The position numbers were made by a program, and so were the translations under genes. From an uncultured Nostoc sp. (lineage in GTDB: Bacteria > Cyanobacteriota > Cyanobacteriia > Cyanobacteriales > Nostocaceae), in NCBI RefSeq assembly GCF_937863485.1, contig NZ_CALMFY010000020.1:1-60654 (forward strand): a stretch of 60,654 bases of DNA, read 5' to 3'. The notes below the pieces were generated by a model. That model did no database searches. It saw only the letters and a program-made list of their open reading frames with translations, and was not told the origin of the DNA. Of the stretch, positions 37,992-46,817 are shown piece by piece (positions within the stretch are counted from its first letter, which is position 1; each line of letters begins with the position of its first letter).

Positions 37992-38793
37992 ATTTTCTGA
38001 CTTTATAGTTAGACTTTTTACTCACATAGCTGTTCACAATTAACCTGACTCATTCAACTTTATTCTTTTGCTTTATTAGACATAAATTGTATTTCTCAAT
38101 ACTGTTATTATTCATAATACTTGATAAGTTTCCTCTTATGTAATCTACTAGACAATTTTGTCTCTTCTATACGTGCAATAAATATTTGGTGCCTACTCTA
38201 CAAATAAAAGCATCTCGGCTAAGTCTACAAAAGTTACTCCAACTACTAAATAGGGAGTAGCGTTTTTCCGCCTCTCGATAGATATTCAAGCCTTTCTGCA
38301 TATGAGATGCTTTTATACAAGTAAGAACATCCCGAAAATAAGCTCTCATTATTGTAATTGGTATTATCTGGGTAACTTGAATCGGGAATACATAACCCCA
38401 GCACTAGGTTTTTGATTGATCCAGTGACTTCCAACACCTCAAAATTAAAAATAAGTATTTAGAAAAATATATGAAAGTTTAAGAGATTTGGATGGTTAGC
38501 TGAGATTTTTATGTTTGTTAAGGTTGAGAAAGTTTGAGGGGGTTTGACATATTTGGTAATTAAGAAAAAAATGAAGAATATAATCTGTTAAGAGCCTGAG
38601 AATAAAGTTTTGTTGGGTGCCAACGCCAGTTTCGTTATAGGTTGTATCTAACCGTAACCCATAAGTGGTAGGTAGATGCCGATTTTTATTCCTGAAGATA
38701 AAGTAGCATAAGCCTGTATTTCACTATATAAACGGGTGCATTCGTCCCTTAGGGAAAACTACCAAGCCTCAAGCGAGTAGCTGTAACTAAATT
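37992..38793. other. Gene-free region between priA and the sigma factor gene
   Basis: It contains the inverted-repeat element at 38205-38315 and AT-rich flanks. The short minus-strand frames (38167-38437) run through that element and show no features. Both divergent promoters should lie here. I do not see clear -35/-10 pairs. Confidence 0.45.
38205..38315. mobile_element. 111-bp element with perfect 12-bp inverted ends
   Basis: TAAAAGCATCTC (38205-38216) and GAGATGCTTTTA (38304-38315) are exact complements. The interior contains TACTCC/GGGAGTA arms (about 38234-38259). It has no coding capacity and no clear target duplication, so a MITE or a structured RNA are both possible. Confidence 0.5.
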
Positions 38794-39966
38794 ATGTACC
38801 AAATAAAGCAACAATCCCTAAAGAAAACTATGAATATTGTTGAATTGGGAAAAATGGAAATACTGGAGAACACTGCTGATATTGAAGAACCATCACTCGA
38901 TAGTTTAGATGCAGTGGCAGATGAAGAACCTCCAATTGTAATAGAAAATCTGGAATCAGACGAACGCGACGGGGATGAAATGGCGGCGGCTCGTCCTTCG
39001 GGATACAATAAAACCGAGCATGATGATGCCGTAGGCGCGTTTTTTAAAGAGATGGCGCGTTATCCGCTTCTAAAAGCTGATGAAGAGGTAGAGTTAGCAC
39101 GGCGAGTTAGGTTTCTAGAAGAAGTTAGGGAATTACAAGCTGCCTTACACTTAAAACTGGGACAAGAACCTACCAAGTTAGAAGTATCTTCCGAGCTAGA
39201 AATGACGGAAAAGCAATTAGAAAGTCGCTTGTATCAAGGTAGAGTAGCGAAACGTAAAATGATTCGCTCGAACTTGAGATTGGTAGTTTCTATTGCCAAG
39301 CGATATCTGAATCGGGGAGTGCCTTTTCTGGATTTAATTCAGGAAGGAGCAATGGGTTTAAATCGCGCTACAGAAAAGTTCGATCCTGATAAGGGATATA
39401 AATTTTCTACTTACGCCTACTGGTGGATTAGACAAGCAATTACCAGGGCTATAGCTAACGATGCGCGGACAATCCGGCTACCTATTCATATTGTTGAAAA
39501 GCTTAACAAGCTGAAAAAAGCCCAACGGGAACTCAAACAAAAACTCTGTCGCAATCCTACTGAAGGCGAAATGGCAGAAGCTTTGGAAATTAGTGTGCAA
39601 CAACTACGCCAACTACAACAACTACGGCGTCAAGCACTTTCTCTCAACCACCGCGTCGGTAAAGAAGAAGACACGGAATTGATGGATTTGCTAGAAGATG
39701 AAGATAATCTGTCTCCAGAAGCAAAAATGAATGAAAACATGATGCGTCAGGAGATTTGGGAAGTCTTGGGTGACGTGTTAACTCCACGAGAGAAAGATGT
39801 GATTTCTCTACGCTATGGTTTGACGACCAGCGAACCCTGTACCTTAGAAGAAGTTGGCAATATGTTTAATCTTTCTCGTGAGCGAGTCCGACAAATTCAA
39901 AGCAAAGCCATGCGAAAATTGCGACGTCCCCATATAGCCAAACGCTTAAAAGGTTGGTTGATTTAA
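38794..39966 (+). CDS. Group 2 sigma-70 family RNA polymerase sigma factor
   Basis: 390 residues. Region 1.2 (DDAVGAFFKEMARYPLL), regions 2.1-2.4 (RSNLRLVVSIAKRYLNRG, FLDLIQEGAMGL, KFSTYAYWWIRQAITRAI), region 3 and region 4.2 (LEEVGNMFNLSRERVRQIQ) are complete, so it should recognise -10/-35 promoters. There is no long region 1.1, but an acidic N terminus (about 21-60) precedes region 1.2. This is the non-essential, stress- or development-linked group 2 type in cyanobacteria. I cannot say which of SigB to SigE it is. Starts at 38794, 38830 and 38854 are all possible because none has a strong ribosome site. Confidence 0.92.
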   Translation: MYQIKQQSLKKTMNIVELGKMEILENTADIEEPSLDSLDAVADEEPPIVIENLESDERDGDEMAAARPSGYNKTEHDDAVGAFFKEMARYPLLKADEEVELARRVRFLEEVRELQAALHLKLGQEPTKLEVSSELEMTEKQLESRLYQGRVAKRKMIRSNLRLVVSIAKRYLNRGVPFLDLIQEGAMGLNRATEKFDPDKGYKFSTYAYWWIRQAITRAIANDARTIRLPIHIVEKLNKLKKAQRELKQKLCRNPTEGEMAEALEISVQQLRQLQQLRRQALSLNHRVGKEEDTELMDLLEDEDNLSPEAKMNENMMRQEIWEVLGDVLTPREKDVISLRYGLTTSEPCTLEEVGNMFNLSRERVRQIQSKAMRKLRRPHIAKRLKGWLI

Positions 39967-40063
39967 TTACATTGATGAAGATAGAGATGCAATATCTGAT
40001 CTAATTAACTCCACTAACGAACATGGATAAAATAAAGTGCAAAACTTGAAATTTCGTCGGGGA

Positions 40064-40104
40064 GCCAGTGCGTTGCGGAGGTTCTCTCCGTTGTAGCAAC
40101 TGGC
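40064..40104. repeat. Interspersed hairpin repeat
   Basis: GCCAGTGCGTTGCGGAGG pairs with CTCCGTTGTAGCAACTGGC around TTCT with small bulges. Parts of it (ACCAGTTGCTACAAC and CGCAACGCATGGCTCCC) also occur at 30547-30561 and 30676-30692. It lies in the 400-base spacer after the sigma factor gene. A second weak stem, AAAAACC/GGTTTTT at 40274-40299, is the only other structure there. Confidence 0.6.
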
Positions 40105-40380
40105 GTTGTGTTATAGACATTTGTCTTAATGCACCTAAAATTCATGATGCTGCCGTCCTCTCGGCGATAACACATCGGACAAAACTTGCTCTTGATTAAA
40201 TCCACCTTTCTAAGAAATTTAGAGAGCTTGTATCTGTATATTATATTCTTCAGCTTCGCCTACTCCAATTCGCAAAAACCGGGCGTTTTGTAGGTTTTTT
40301 AGGCTTTTCTTTAGTGATGACTCAAAAAATTTGCACACTTGCCTATAGACTATGGACTATGAACTATGGACTATAGACTA

Positions 40381-40872
40381 ATGACTTCGTGTAGCAATTT
40401 GATTGTGCGTTTTGCTGAACCAGCTGATTACAGCGTACTGTTTAAATTAATTCAGGGGCTTGCTGAGTATGAAAAATTATCTCACGCTGTCACTGGCAAT
40501 GCTCTGGCACTTAAGGAGCATTTATTTGGTTCACACAAGTATATAGAAGCGATTTTAGCAGAATCTGCGGGTCAAGCTGTTGGTTTTGCCCTATTTTTTC
40601 ATAATTATTCAACATTTTTGACCAAGCCAGGAATTTATCTGGAAGACTTATTTGTTTTACCAGAATATCGCAGGCAAGGTATTGGTAAGGCTCTGATTAC
40701 TAAAGTAGCCCAGATAGCTGTAGAACGTGATTGTGGACGGTTAGAGTGGAGTGTGTTGGATTGGAACGAATCAGCTAAAGCATTCTACCGTAGTATGGGA
40801 GCATCTATATTAGATGATTGGCAAATTTGCCGTGTCACAGAAGATATGCTTCCTAATATTAATTCTTTGTGA
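40381..40872 (+). CDS. GNAT family N-acetyltransferase
   Basis: 163 residues from the ATG at 40381. The in-frame ATG at 40366 lies within a repeated CTATGGACTATAGAC string and is less likely. A single GNAT domain is clear: LIVRFAEPADYSVLFKLIQ at the start, YLEDLFVLPEYRRQGIGKAL (acetyl-CoA loop), and WSVLDWNESAKAFYRSMGA near the end. It resembles diamine/thialysine N-acetyltransferase relatives, which acetylate small amines, but substrate is inferred. The last codons and stop belong to a 33-bp repeat shared with 46697-46729. Confidence 0.88.
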   Translation: MTSCSNLIVRFAEPADYSVLFKLIQGLAEYEKLSHAVTGNALALKEHLFGSHKYIEAILAESAGQAVGFALFFHNYSTFLTKPGIYLEDLFVLPEYRRQGIGKALITKVAQIAVERDCGRLEWSVLDWNESAKAFYRSMGASILDDWQICRVTEDMLPNINSL

Positions 40873-40895
40873 AACTGCACAAAATAAAGCTTGGT
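40863..40895. repeat. 33-bp repeat overlapping the acetyltransferase stop, copy 1
   Basis: TTCTTTGTGAAACTGCACAA and the following AAATAAAGCTTGGT match 46697-46729 at 31 of 33 positions. The TGA of the acetyltransferase is inside it. Confidence 0.6.
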
Positions 40896-40996
40896 CAGAC
40901 TTGGGGCAAAATCTCCAAGTTCTGGAGCAACCTCACCGAATTTTAGATTTTAAATTTTGGATTTTGGATTGTGGATTGAATATTCTTGCGTTCCAT

Positions 40997-41170
40997 TAAG
41001 TAAGTCGGCGAGAAAAATTCAATGTATATGAAGAAATATAAAGTTGAAGTAGGGTGTGTTACGCCGTAGGCTAACGCACCTTGAATCTTTGATGGTGCAG
41101 CGCTTGGCGACAACACACCAACGATTTAAATTTATTAACATAGCTTGAAATATTAGCACCGACTTACTTA
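40997..41170. mobile_element. MITE-like element, family B, with a different core
   Basis: The ends TAAGTAAGTCGGCG (40997-41010) and CACCGACTTACTTA (41157-41170) pair at 13 of 14 positions and match the element at 3184-3324. The core is different. It carries GTAGGGTGTGTTACGCCGTA and GGCTAACGCACC, a hairpin module also seen at 59013 and 60590. It therefore looks like a nested or cargo-swapped element. Confidence 0.65.
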
Positions 41171-41627
41171 TTTATAAATGTTTGAGAGCAAGCGAATTTA
41201 AACGCGAAAAGAATTTTATTATCCAAAATCCAAACATTTTATGCCTTGCCACTGACTTAATTGCTGGGATGAATCTAAATTCTATTATCCAAAATCCAAA
41301 ATTGATTGACAGGTAATCGGTATCAGTTAGGATCTGTGAACTAAAGAACAAAGGATGAAGCAAGACAATTTTCATGTTGAACATTTCATCCTTAAACACC
41401 TATCATTTGTTGGTTATAAAGTATTTAAATTTATATAAACTTGCATTTTCATCATCAGACATCGCTCTGTACTAACACCTCTGAATCTAAAACCAGGAAT
41501 ATTCAAAATCCAAAAACTTTCAAAGGAAGTTTGACAGATTGTCGTTTGACTATGGCAGCAGTTCAACTGACAATTATGGAGGATATTGCACCGAATAAGC
41601 CGTTATTCCAGAGAGAGAGAACACCAA
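41171..41627. other. Gene-free region upstream of petJ
   Basis: AT-rich, with several AATCCAAAATC-type heptamers (for example 41219-41232 and 41284-41301). The petJ promoter must lie at the right end. I see no copper-response or other defined site. Confidence 0.4.
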
Positions 41628-41963
41628 ATGAAAAAAGTTATTACAGTAATGCTTTTAGGCATAGCAATCTTCACCTTTGCCTTCAGTAGTCCAGCATTGG
41701 CAGCAGATGCTGTTAGTGGATCTAAAGTATTTAGTGCCAATTGTGCCTCTTGTCACGCGGGAGGTAAGAATCTGGTTCAAGCGCAAAAAAACCTGAAGAA
41801 AGATGCTTTGGAAAAGTATGGTATGTACTCAGCAGAGGCGATTATCGCCCAAGTTACAAAAGGTAAAAATGCCATGCCTGCTTTCGGCAAACGTTTGAAA
41901 CCTGACCAGATTGAAGATGTAACTGCTTATGTGCTTTTACAAGCAGATAAGGACTGGAAGTAG
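41628..41963 (+). CDS. petJ: Cytochrome c6
   Basis: 111 residues from the ATG at 41628, which follows GAGAGAGAGA. A longer frame from 41586 lacks a signal-peptide start. The N-terminal signal peptide ([18 protein letters not shown], cleaved after SPALA) sends it to the thylakoid lumen. The mature protein starts [20 protein letters not shown] with the CxxCH haem site, and has the axial Met in KNAMPAFG and the C-terminal [13 protein letters not shown]. It carries electrons from cytochrome b6f to photosystem I or to cytochrome oxidase. A terminator follows 26 bases later, so it is monocistronic. Confidence 0.97.
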   Translation: MKKVITVMLLGIAIFTFAFSSPALAADAVSGSKVFSANCASCHAGGKNLVQAQKNLKKDALEKYGMYSAEAIIAQVTKGKNAMPAFGKRLKPDQIEDVTAYVLLQADKDWK

Positions 41964-41989
41964 ACTAAAATCTAACTTCAAGGATTAAC

Positions 41990-42018
41990 AATTAGTGGGG
42001 CTTTTTGTCCCGCTAATT
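41990..42018 (+). terminator. Terminator of petJ
   Basis: AATTAGTGGGGC pairs with GTCCCGCTAATT (12 bp, two wobbles) around TTTTT and is followed by TTAGGG. Confidence 0.65.
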
Positions 42019-42189
42019 TTAGGGTAGCCGAAATTGTCAAATAGGATGTTTATAACTGATTTTTGGTGATTATTTATCAGTGTAATTATTGCTTTACCTT
42101 TGATTTATTTGAATCTATCCGCACATTTATCACCCATATCTATCACGTAAATTACAGCGGATGATTTCTGAGAATTGGGTGGAGATAAG

Positions 42190-42375
42190 ATGGGGGGCGG
42201 TGATTACCAGGTAGCAATAGAGAATTTAAATCAGGCGATTGAACTTCAGAAATATTTTGCTGTAGCTGATAGCGATCGCTGATTTACAAAAAGCATCTGA
42301 GTACTTTGAAAACTAAGGAAAGCAAGTTACCTACAAAAAACTCTAGATTTACTGAAGAGTTTGCGAAGCTTCCAG
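42190..42375 (+). pseudogene. Relic of a TPR-repeat gene
   Basis: The ATG at 42190 opens GGGDYQVAIENLNQAIELQ, a textbook tetratricopeptide helix pair. After a frameshift at the GCGATCGC site the text continues ADLQKASEYFEN, stop, GKQVTYKK, then after another shift LDLLKSL, the usual end of cyanobacterial TPR proteins (KAAELFQQQGN type). With two frameshifts and an internal stop it cannot be expressed as one protein. Confidence 0.65.
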
Positions 42376-42652
42376 TTTTATCAAGGCTAACGTAATTCGT
42401 AATTGCTACAAGGGAAGAGGCTTTGAGGCTTATTGCCCTTAACCTTTTGGAGCCTAGCTTGCTTATGAAGCGCAATATCTCTAGCCCTTGGAGATCGCAC
42501 TTTGGAAATTTGAGCGCCTGAGAAAGAATAAAAGATATCTCAACTCAGAGTCAGATCATATTACCAGTAGAACCGAGATCACACTTCAATAAGTTCATCT
42601 TGGCTAAACTAAACATTTTACTATAACAAATGCTCGCGTAGGAACTGAAATT
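42376..42652. other. Spacer upstream of the unknown three-gene cluster
   Basis: No frame or repeat module is supported here. It should contain the promoter of the cluster. Confidence 0.35.
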
Positions 42653-43531
42653 ATGGCAATCAAAAGAGCGGATCGTAAAGATTCTAATCATGACAACGGT
42701 CTTAATAATCCTCACTTACGGCAGAAAGAACCAACTCCTCCTTATGAGTTAAGACTTTCATTGATGACTGTCTGTGCCAATCTTCAGGAAACTGTATCTC
42801 AACGTGATGAGTCGCAAGAACGTGCAAAAGAATACCAGGAAGCTGCATCCCAACTAGTTCATGTTCAGCAAGAGATTCAAACTTACCAAATTGAGGCTAA
42901 TGAACTAAAAGAGCGTGTTTCTCAAAATTATCGATTTTATATTGATGAGCAAGAAAATCATCAAAAGACGCTCTACCTTTACAACGAAGAAAAAACGAAA
43001 ATATCCCAGCTAATTCATATTTACCAGCGAGAGATCCAAACTTGCCAACTCGAAGCTAATGAGCTAAAAGAGCGAGTCACTCAAAATTACCAGTTATATA
43101 TTGATGAACAACAAAGTCACAAACAAACCCTCTGCCTCTACAACGCAGAAAAAGTGAGAGCGACTGAATTGCTTACTAAATATGATGCAGTAGACTCTGA
43201 ACGAGAAATGTATTTGAGTTTATACAATGAGGCTAAAACAGAACTCAAGCTTGAGCGACGTTCTAAAGCTGGTATTAAGGGATGGGAAACTCGCCGTAAA
43301 GCTGAGAATGAACGACTAAAACAGGAAATTGCCCAGATGGTTGTGCTACTACGTGAATCCTTAGAAAGTAAAGATGAAGCAGTAAACAGTCTTTACGTTG
43401 TAGCAGAACGTATGGATCGGATTCAATCTCTAGTTGATTCGGTAGAAGAAGAAACAACTAACAATCCTATGGGTTTGGTACAAAAGTTTAAACGCATTTG
43501 GCTAGCTATTAAAGATATACTTTCTGAATAA
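42653..43531 (+). CDS. Coiled-coil protein with an internal duplication, function unknown
   Basis: 292 residues, almost entirely helical. After a basic, flexible N terminus, a unit of about 52 residues is repeated (68-118 and 120-171). Each copy has EANELKERV, then QNY, YIDEQ and LYN-EK at the same spacing. A third partial unit follows (LYNEAKTE near 190). Then comes KAGIKGWETRRKAENERLKQ (206-225), a basic segment of the kind seen in small nucleic-acid-associated proteins, and a last helical stretch. There is no signal peptide or membrane helix. It is followed 12 bases later by another helical protein, so they are one operon. I do not recognise the family. Confidence 0.75.
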   Translation: MAIKRADRKDSNHDNGLNNPHLRQKEPTPPYELRLSLMTVCANLQETVSQRDESQERAKEYQEAASQLVHVQQEIQTYQIEANELKERVSQNYRFYIDEQENHQKTLYLYNEEKTKISQLIHIYQREIQTCQLEANELKERVTQNYQLYIDEQQSHKQTLCLYNAEKVRATELLTKYDAVDSEREMYLSLYNEAKTELKLERRSKAGIKGWETRRKAENERLKQEIAQMVVLLRESLESKDEAVNSLYVVAERMDRIQSLVDSVEEETTNNPMGLVQKFKRIWLAIKDILSE

Positions 43532-43543
43532 ATAAGCATACTC

Positions 43544-43900
43544 ATGAGCAAAAAATCACTCCCAACCACGCGAAAACAAGGTAAAGCAAGGCTGGGAGAT
43601 CAAATTCGCAGTATTGCTGATCGCCTTAAACAAGAGACTGATGTACAAATAAAAACAACTTCTCGGATTTTAGGGGCTGCTGCTCAAATTGCCGAAAATC
43701 ATGACCGACTTATTAATGAAGTAGTTGATATGGTTGAGTCAGACCTTAATGTAGAGAAACAGGTATCTCAGAAGCATATTTATACTATTGATATTCTCAA
43801 GCGGCAGTTTAAAACATTACGGGATGCAAAGGCTCACTTTAACCTGAAAGTTAGTAGTTGGGAATCGCTAGTTAATAAATTAAATGCTGCATCTTTCTAA
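43544..43900 (+). CDS. Small helical protein, second gene of the unknown cluster
   Basis: 118 residues. The basic N terminus (MSKKSLPTTRKQGKARLGDQ) is followed by helices IRSIADRLKQETDVQIKTTS, AAQIAENHDRLINEVVDMVE and a last one around HIYTIDILKRQFKTLRDAKA. It lacks Cys, signal peptide and membrane segments. The size and charge fit a DNA- or protein-binding partner of the preceding coiled-coil protein. It may share a transcript with the short gene at 43955. No known domain is recognised. Confidence 0.7.
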   Translation: MSKKSLPTTRKQGKARLGDQIRSIADRLKQETDVQIKTTSRILGAAAQIAENHDRLINEVVDMVESDLNVEKQVSQKHIYTIDILKRQFKTLRDAKAHFNLKVSSWESLVNKLNAASF

Positions 43901-43954
43901 ACAACCATAATACAAAATAAAACTCAATCAAATCGTAGTTTGACGGACAATAAT

Positions 43955-44101
43955 GTGAAAAATTGCGAAGATAATCACAATAATATTAAAAAATTGACAG
44001 TTTTGTTAGAGCCAGATGTTGCAGAAATGTTTCCCAATTCGGAAGCAGTAAATGAAGCTCTGCGTTTTTTAATTAAAGTTATGAGTAAAAAGAGTTTTTG
44101 A
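43955..44101 (+). CDS. 48-residue ribbon-helix-helix-like peptide
   Basis: From a GTG at 43955 the frame reads VKNCEDNHNNIKKLTVLLEP, then DVAEMFPNSEAVNEALRFLI and a KVMSKKSF end. The pattern strand (KLTVLLEP), helix (DVAEMF), turn, helix (SEAVNEALRFLIKV) resembles short ribbon-helix-helix antitoxin or repressor proteins. It follows the previous gene by 54 bases on the same strand. There is no strong ribosome site and start choice is uncertain, but the structure pattern makes chance unlikely. Confidence 0.45.
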   Translation: MKNCEDNHNNIKKLTVLLEPDVAEMFPNSEAVNEALRFLIKVMSKKSF

Positions 44102-44190
44102 AACTGTAATGTTGTATCTATAAAAATTTTACATACTTCACACAATTAAAAATTGCTATATAGCAATTCTCATTTGAATGAGGTACATGG

Positions 44191-44219
44191 GTAGGGACAC
44201 GGTATTGCCGTGTCCCTAC
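44191..44219. repeat. Perfect hairpin repeat in the TonB-receptor upstream region
   Basis: GTAGGGACACGG and CCGTGTCCCTAC are exact 12-bp complements around TATTG. This sequence is a well-known abundant hairpin in Nostoc-type genomes. The remaining spacer (44220-44430) has no gene and I see no clear Fur-box match. Confidence 0.7.
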
Positions 44220-44430
44220 GAGTATGTGTGTTTATCTGTGGTTAATTATTTTTTTCTGTACGTTATTCAGCTACAAACTGCTATAGCCCTACTTAATTAT
44301 TTGTGAATAGCAAGATTAGCGATTTATTAGAGAAATTGAAAATCTGAGTCGTGGAAATATGACAGCGTGTCTTTTGACATGATTTTACTATTACAGCAAC
44401 AATATTACGTGGTGACTGTTTTTAGTTGGT

Positions 44431-46539
44431 GTGAAAGAGAACGTGAAAAAGGATTTTTTGTTGCTAACAGCTGCTTTACCAGGTTTACTGATAGCGTTTC
44501 CTGGCTTTGCTGCTGAGAGTGAAATTAAACAGAGAAATACTGATAAATCAACCGAAGTTATTTCAGATATTCCGAGTTTGAGTGAAATCGAGCTACCCGC
44601 TATTAATGCCGAATTATTAACTCAACAATCTGCACCGAATGAAGTTAATCCAGAAACTCAATCCGAAACAGAGCAAACTCCGAGCGATGATGCAGACATT
44701 CACATAGAGGCGATCGGAGAAAAAGATAACCTACCTCAATCTACTCCAACTTACGTAATTGATAAAGAAGAAATTCAAAAGCAGGGCGCTACAAGTTTAG
44801 CCGATATTTTGAAAAGAATGCCTGGTTTTGCGATCAATGATGTAGGTCATGGTGCAGATACTCACACAGGTACATACTATCGGGGAGCCTCAATTAATCA
44901 ATCTGTATTTCTGATTAATGGCAGACCAATTAACAATAATGTTAACACTTATCATGGTGGAACTGACTTAAATAGTATTCCTGTAGAGGCTATTGAGCGA
45001 GTGGAATTATACAGCGGGACAGCCTCTGCTTTGTATGGTTCATCAGCCTTTGGGGGAGTTGTGAATATCATCACCAAGGAAGGTTATGGCAAACCTAAAT
45101 TGAGTGCTAGTGCAGAATTTGGCTCATTAAGTTTAAATAATCAACAAGTGAGCTATGGTGGTTCATCTGATAATGTAAAGTACAACTTCAGCTTTGAAAG
45201 ATTCTTTACAGATAACCGTTACCGCGTCCCTGTAGGTGCAGCAAATCGTGATAGTCAGGGATTTTTATCAAATGCAGACACAGCTACAAGTACTTATTTT
45301 GGTAGCATTGGACTAGATTTAGATCAGAAAAATTCTTTGAATTTAGATGTTACTAAACTCAGCAGTCGTCGCGGCTTAATTTATTTCGGTTTCCCTCTCC
45401 AAAGAGATAGATTAGACCACGATGGTTTAAACGTTGGCTTATCCTGGAAAACTCGGCTAGGTAATGGGGAAAGCTCCAATCTTACAACCTCAATTGGCTA
45501 TAACCAAGATTATTTCAGTACCTATGGCCCTACAGGAGCATCATTTTATCGTAGAGGGTCTTTAGATACACAACAACTTACAGCCAGGGTAGATCATGAG
45601 TGGAAAGTAACTTCCAATAATAAATTACGCTGGGGATTAGATTTGAAAAACACCGATTTAACTGGTGATGTTTTGAGTACAAATCCTAGTAGTATTGCCA
45701 AGAATGAAACTGAAGATAGGAATTTATTCAATACAGCTTTATTTGCTGTCAATACTTGGAATATTAATGAGAATTTTTTGATAGATTTAGGGCTAAGGCA
45801 AACTTTTGAAAGCCAGTTTGGAAATTATCTCAACCCTAGTGTTGGGTTACGTTATGCCATCACACCAATAGTAGCAGTGCGTGGAAGTTGGGCAGGGGGA
45901 CAACGAAATCCTGGGTTAGATCAGTTATATGTTTATGATACAGTTCATGGTTGGGAACCTAATCCTGATTTAAGACCAGAAACTGGCTCTACTTGGAGTG
46001 CGGGAGTAGATGTCAATTTTTCGGAAAATCTGATTGGACAGTTTACTTACTTTGGTAGTAGTATAGGCGATCGCTTGGGAGTAATAGATGGAAAATGGGC
46101 AAACATTGGACTGGTAGATACCAATGGTTTAGAGGCTGCATTACAATTAAGAATTGCGGCTGGCTGGTCAACTTTCCTCAACTATACTTATACAGATTCC
46201 CAAATAAAAACAGGCTCCGAGAGAGGTTTACAGTTAGGTTTGATTCCCTACTCTGTACTCCAAAGCGGTGTAGGTTATGAAAATGCAGGATGGCAGGCTA
46301 ACTTGTATGTTACTTACAATAGTGGCGCTCGTAGAGCCTTCTTTACTAACCCTGATGACAAGACTACAGATTTTGCACCATCTTTTGTAAATTTAGATTT
46401 GAGCGGTCGTATACCTTTAACTAGGAATTTAGGACTGACAGTTTACTTAGAAAATCTGCTCGGTGAGCAATATGAGCGAGTTAATCGCATCTATAGCCCT
46501 GGATTCACTTTTCGTTTGGGTTTAAGCGCCAATTTTTAG
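44431..46539 (+). CDS. TonB-dependent outer membrane receptor
   Basis: 702 residues. A signal peptide (KKDFLLLTAALPGLLIAFPG) leads into an acidic spacer (about 35-95), then a plug domain (TPTYVIDKEEIQKQGATSLA, DILKRMPGFAI, LINGRPINNN, VELYSGTASALYGSSAFGGV) and a 22-strand barrel ending in the aromatic signature FTFRLGLSANF. These receptors import siderophore-iron, cobalamin or other ligands using TonB energy. The plug style resembles the BtuB/FepA type, but the ligand is not readable. The N-terminal AMIN domain common in cyanobacterial siderophore receptors is missing. It starts with GTG (44431 or 44443). A strong terminator follows immediately, so it is a single-gene unit. Confidence 0.92.
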   Translation: MKENVKKDFLLLTAALPGLLIAFPGFAAESEIKQRNTDKSTEVISDIPSLSEIELPAINAELLTQQSAPNEVNPETQSETEQTPSDDADIHIEAIGEKDNLPQSTPTYVIDKEEIQKQGATSLADILKRMPGFAINDVGHGADTHTGTYYRGASINQSVFLINGRPINNNVNTYHGGTDLNSIPVEAIERVELYSGTASALYGSSAFGGVVNIITKEGYGKPKLSASAEFGSLSLNNQQVSYGGSSDNVKYNFSFERFFTDNRYRVPVGAANRDSQGFLSNADTATSTYFGSIGLDLDQKNSLNLDVTKLSSRRGLIYFGFPLQRDRLDHDGLNVGLSWKTRLGNGESSNLTTSIGYNQDYFSTYGPTGASFYRRGSLDTQQLTARVDHEWKVTSNNKLRWGLDLKNTDLTGDVLSTNPSSIAKNETEDRNLFNTALFAVNTWNINENFLIDLGLRQTFESQFGNYLNPSVGLRYAITPIVAVRGSWAGGQRNPGLDQLYVYDTVHGWEPNPDLRPETGSTWSAGVDVNFSENLIGQFTYFGSSIGDRLGVIDGKWANIGLVDTNGLEAALQLRIAAGWSTFLNYTYTDSQIKTGSERGLQLGLIPYSVLQSGVGYENAGWQANLYVTYNSGARRAFFTNPDDKTTDFAPSFVNLDLSGRIPLTRNLGLTVYLENLLGEQYERVNRIYSPGFTFRLGLSANF

Positions 46540-46545
46540 GTATTA

Positions 46546-46581
46546 AATCTAGAGATTTTGTCATTGCAAAATCTCTAGATT
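46546..46581 (+). terminator. Perfect 15-bp terminator hairpin after the TonB receptor
   Basis: AATCTAGAGATTTTG and CAAAATCTCTAGATT are exact complements around TCATTG and begin 6 bases after the stop codon. Confidence 0.65.
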
Positions 46582-46696
46582 ATTGGGATAAATAGGATTA
46601 TTTGAAATTTTTTAAAGAGTTTTTTGGTAAAGACAACACACCGCCATCCAATATGGTGCGTTAAGCTAAAGCCGCAATGCACGCTACTTGTACCCA

Positions 46697-46729
46697 TTCT
46701 TTGTGAAACTGTACAAAATCAAGCTTGGT
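46697..46729. repeat. 33-bp repeat, copy 2
   Basis: Matches 40863-40895 at 31 of 33 positions. Here it lies between genes. A shared continuation AAATCCAAAATT-like stretch also occurs downstream of both copies. Confidence 0.6.
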
Positions 46730-46817
46730 GAAACAAGGGGCTTGAGCAACTGGTTCTATGCAACCTCAGAGATAATCGGTATTAAGATTTACTTTTAATC
46801 TAAAATCCAAAATTGCT

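Noticed and set aside
38167..38437. Overlapping short minus-strand frames upstream of the sigma factor gene
   Set aside because: They run through the 111-bp inverted-repeat element and mirror its sequence; no gene-like traits.
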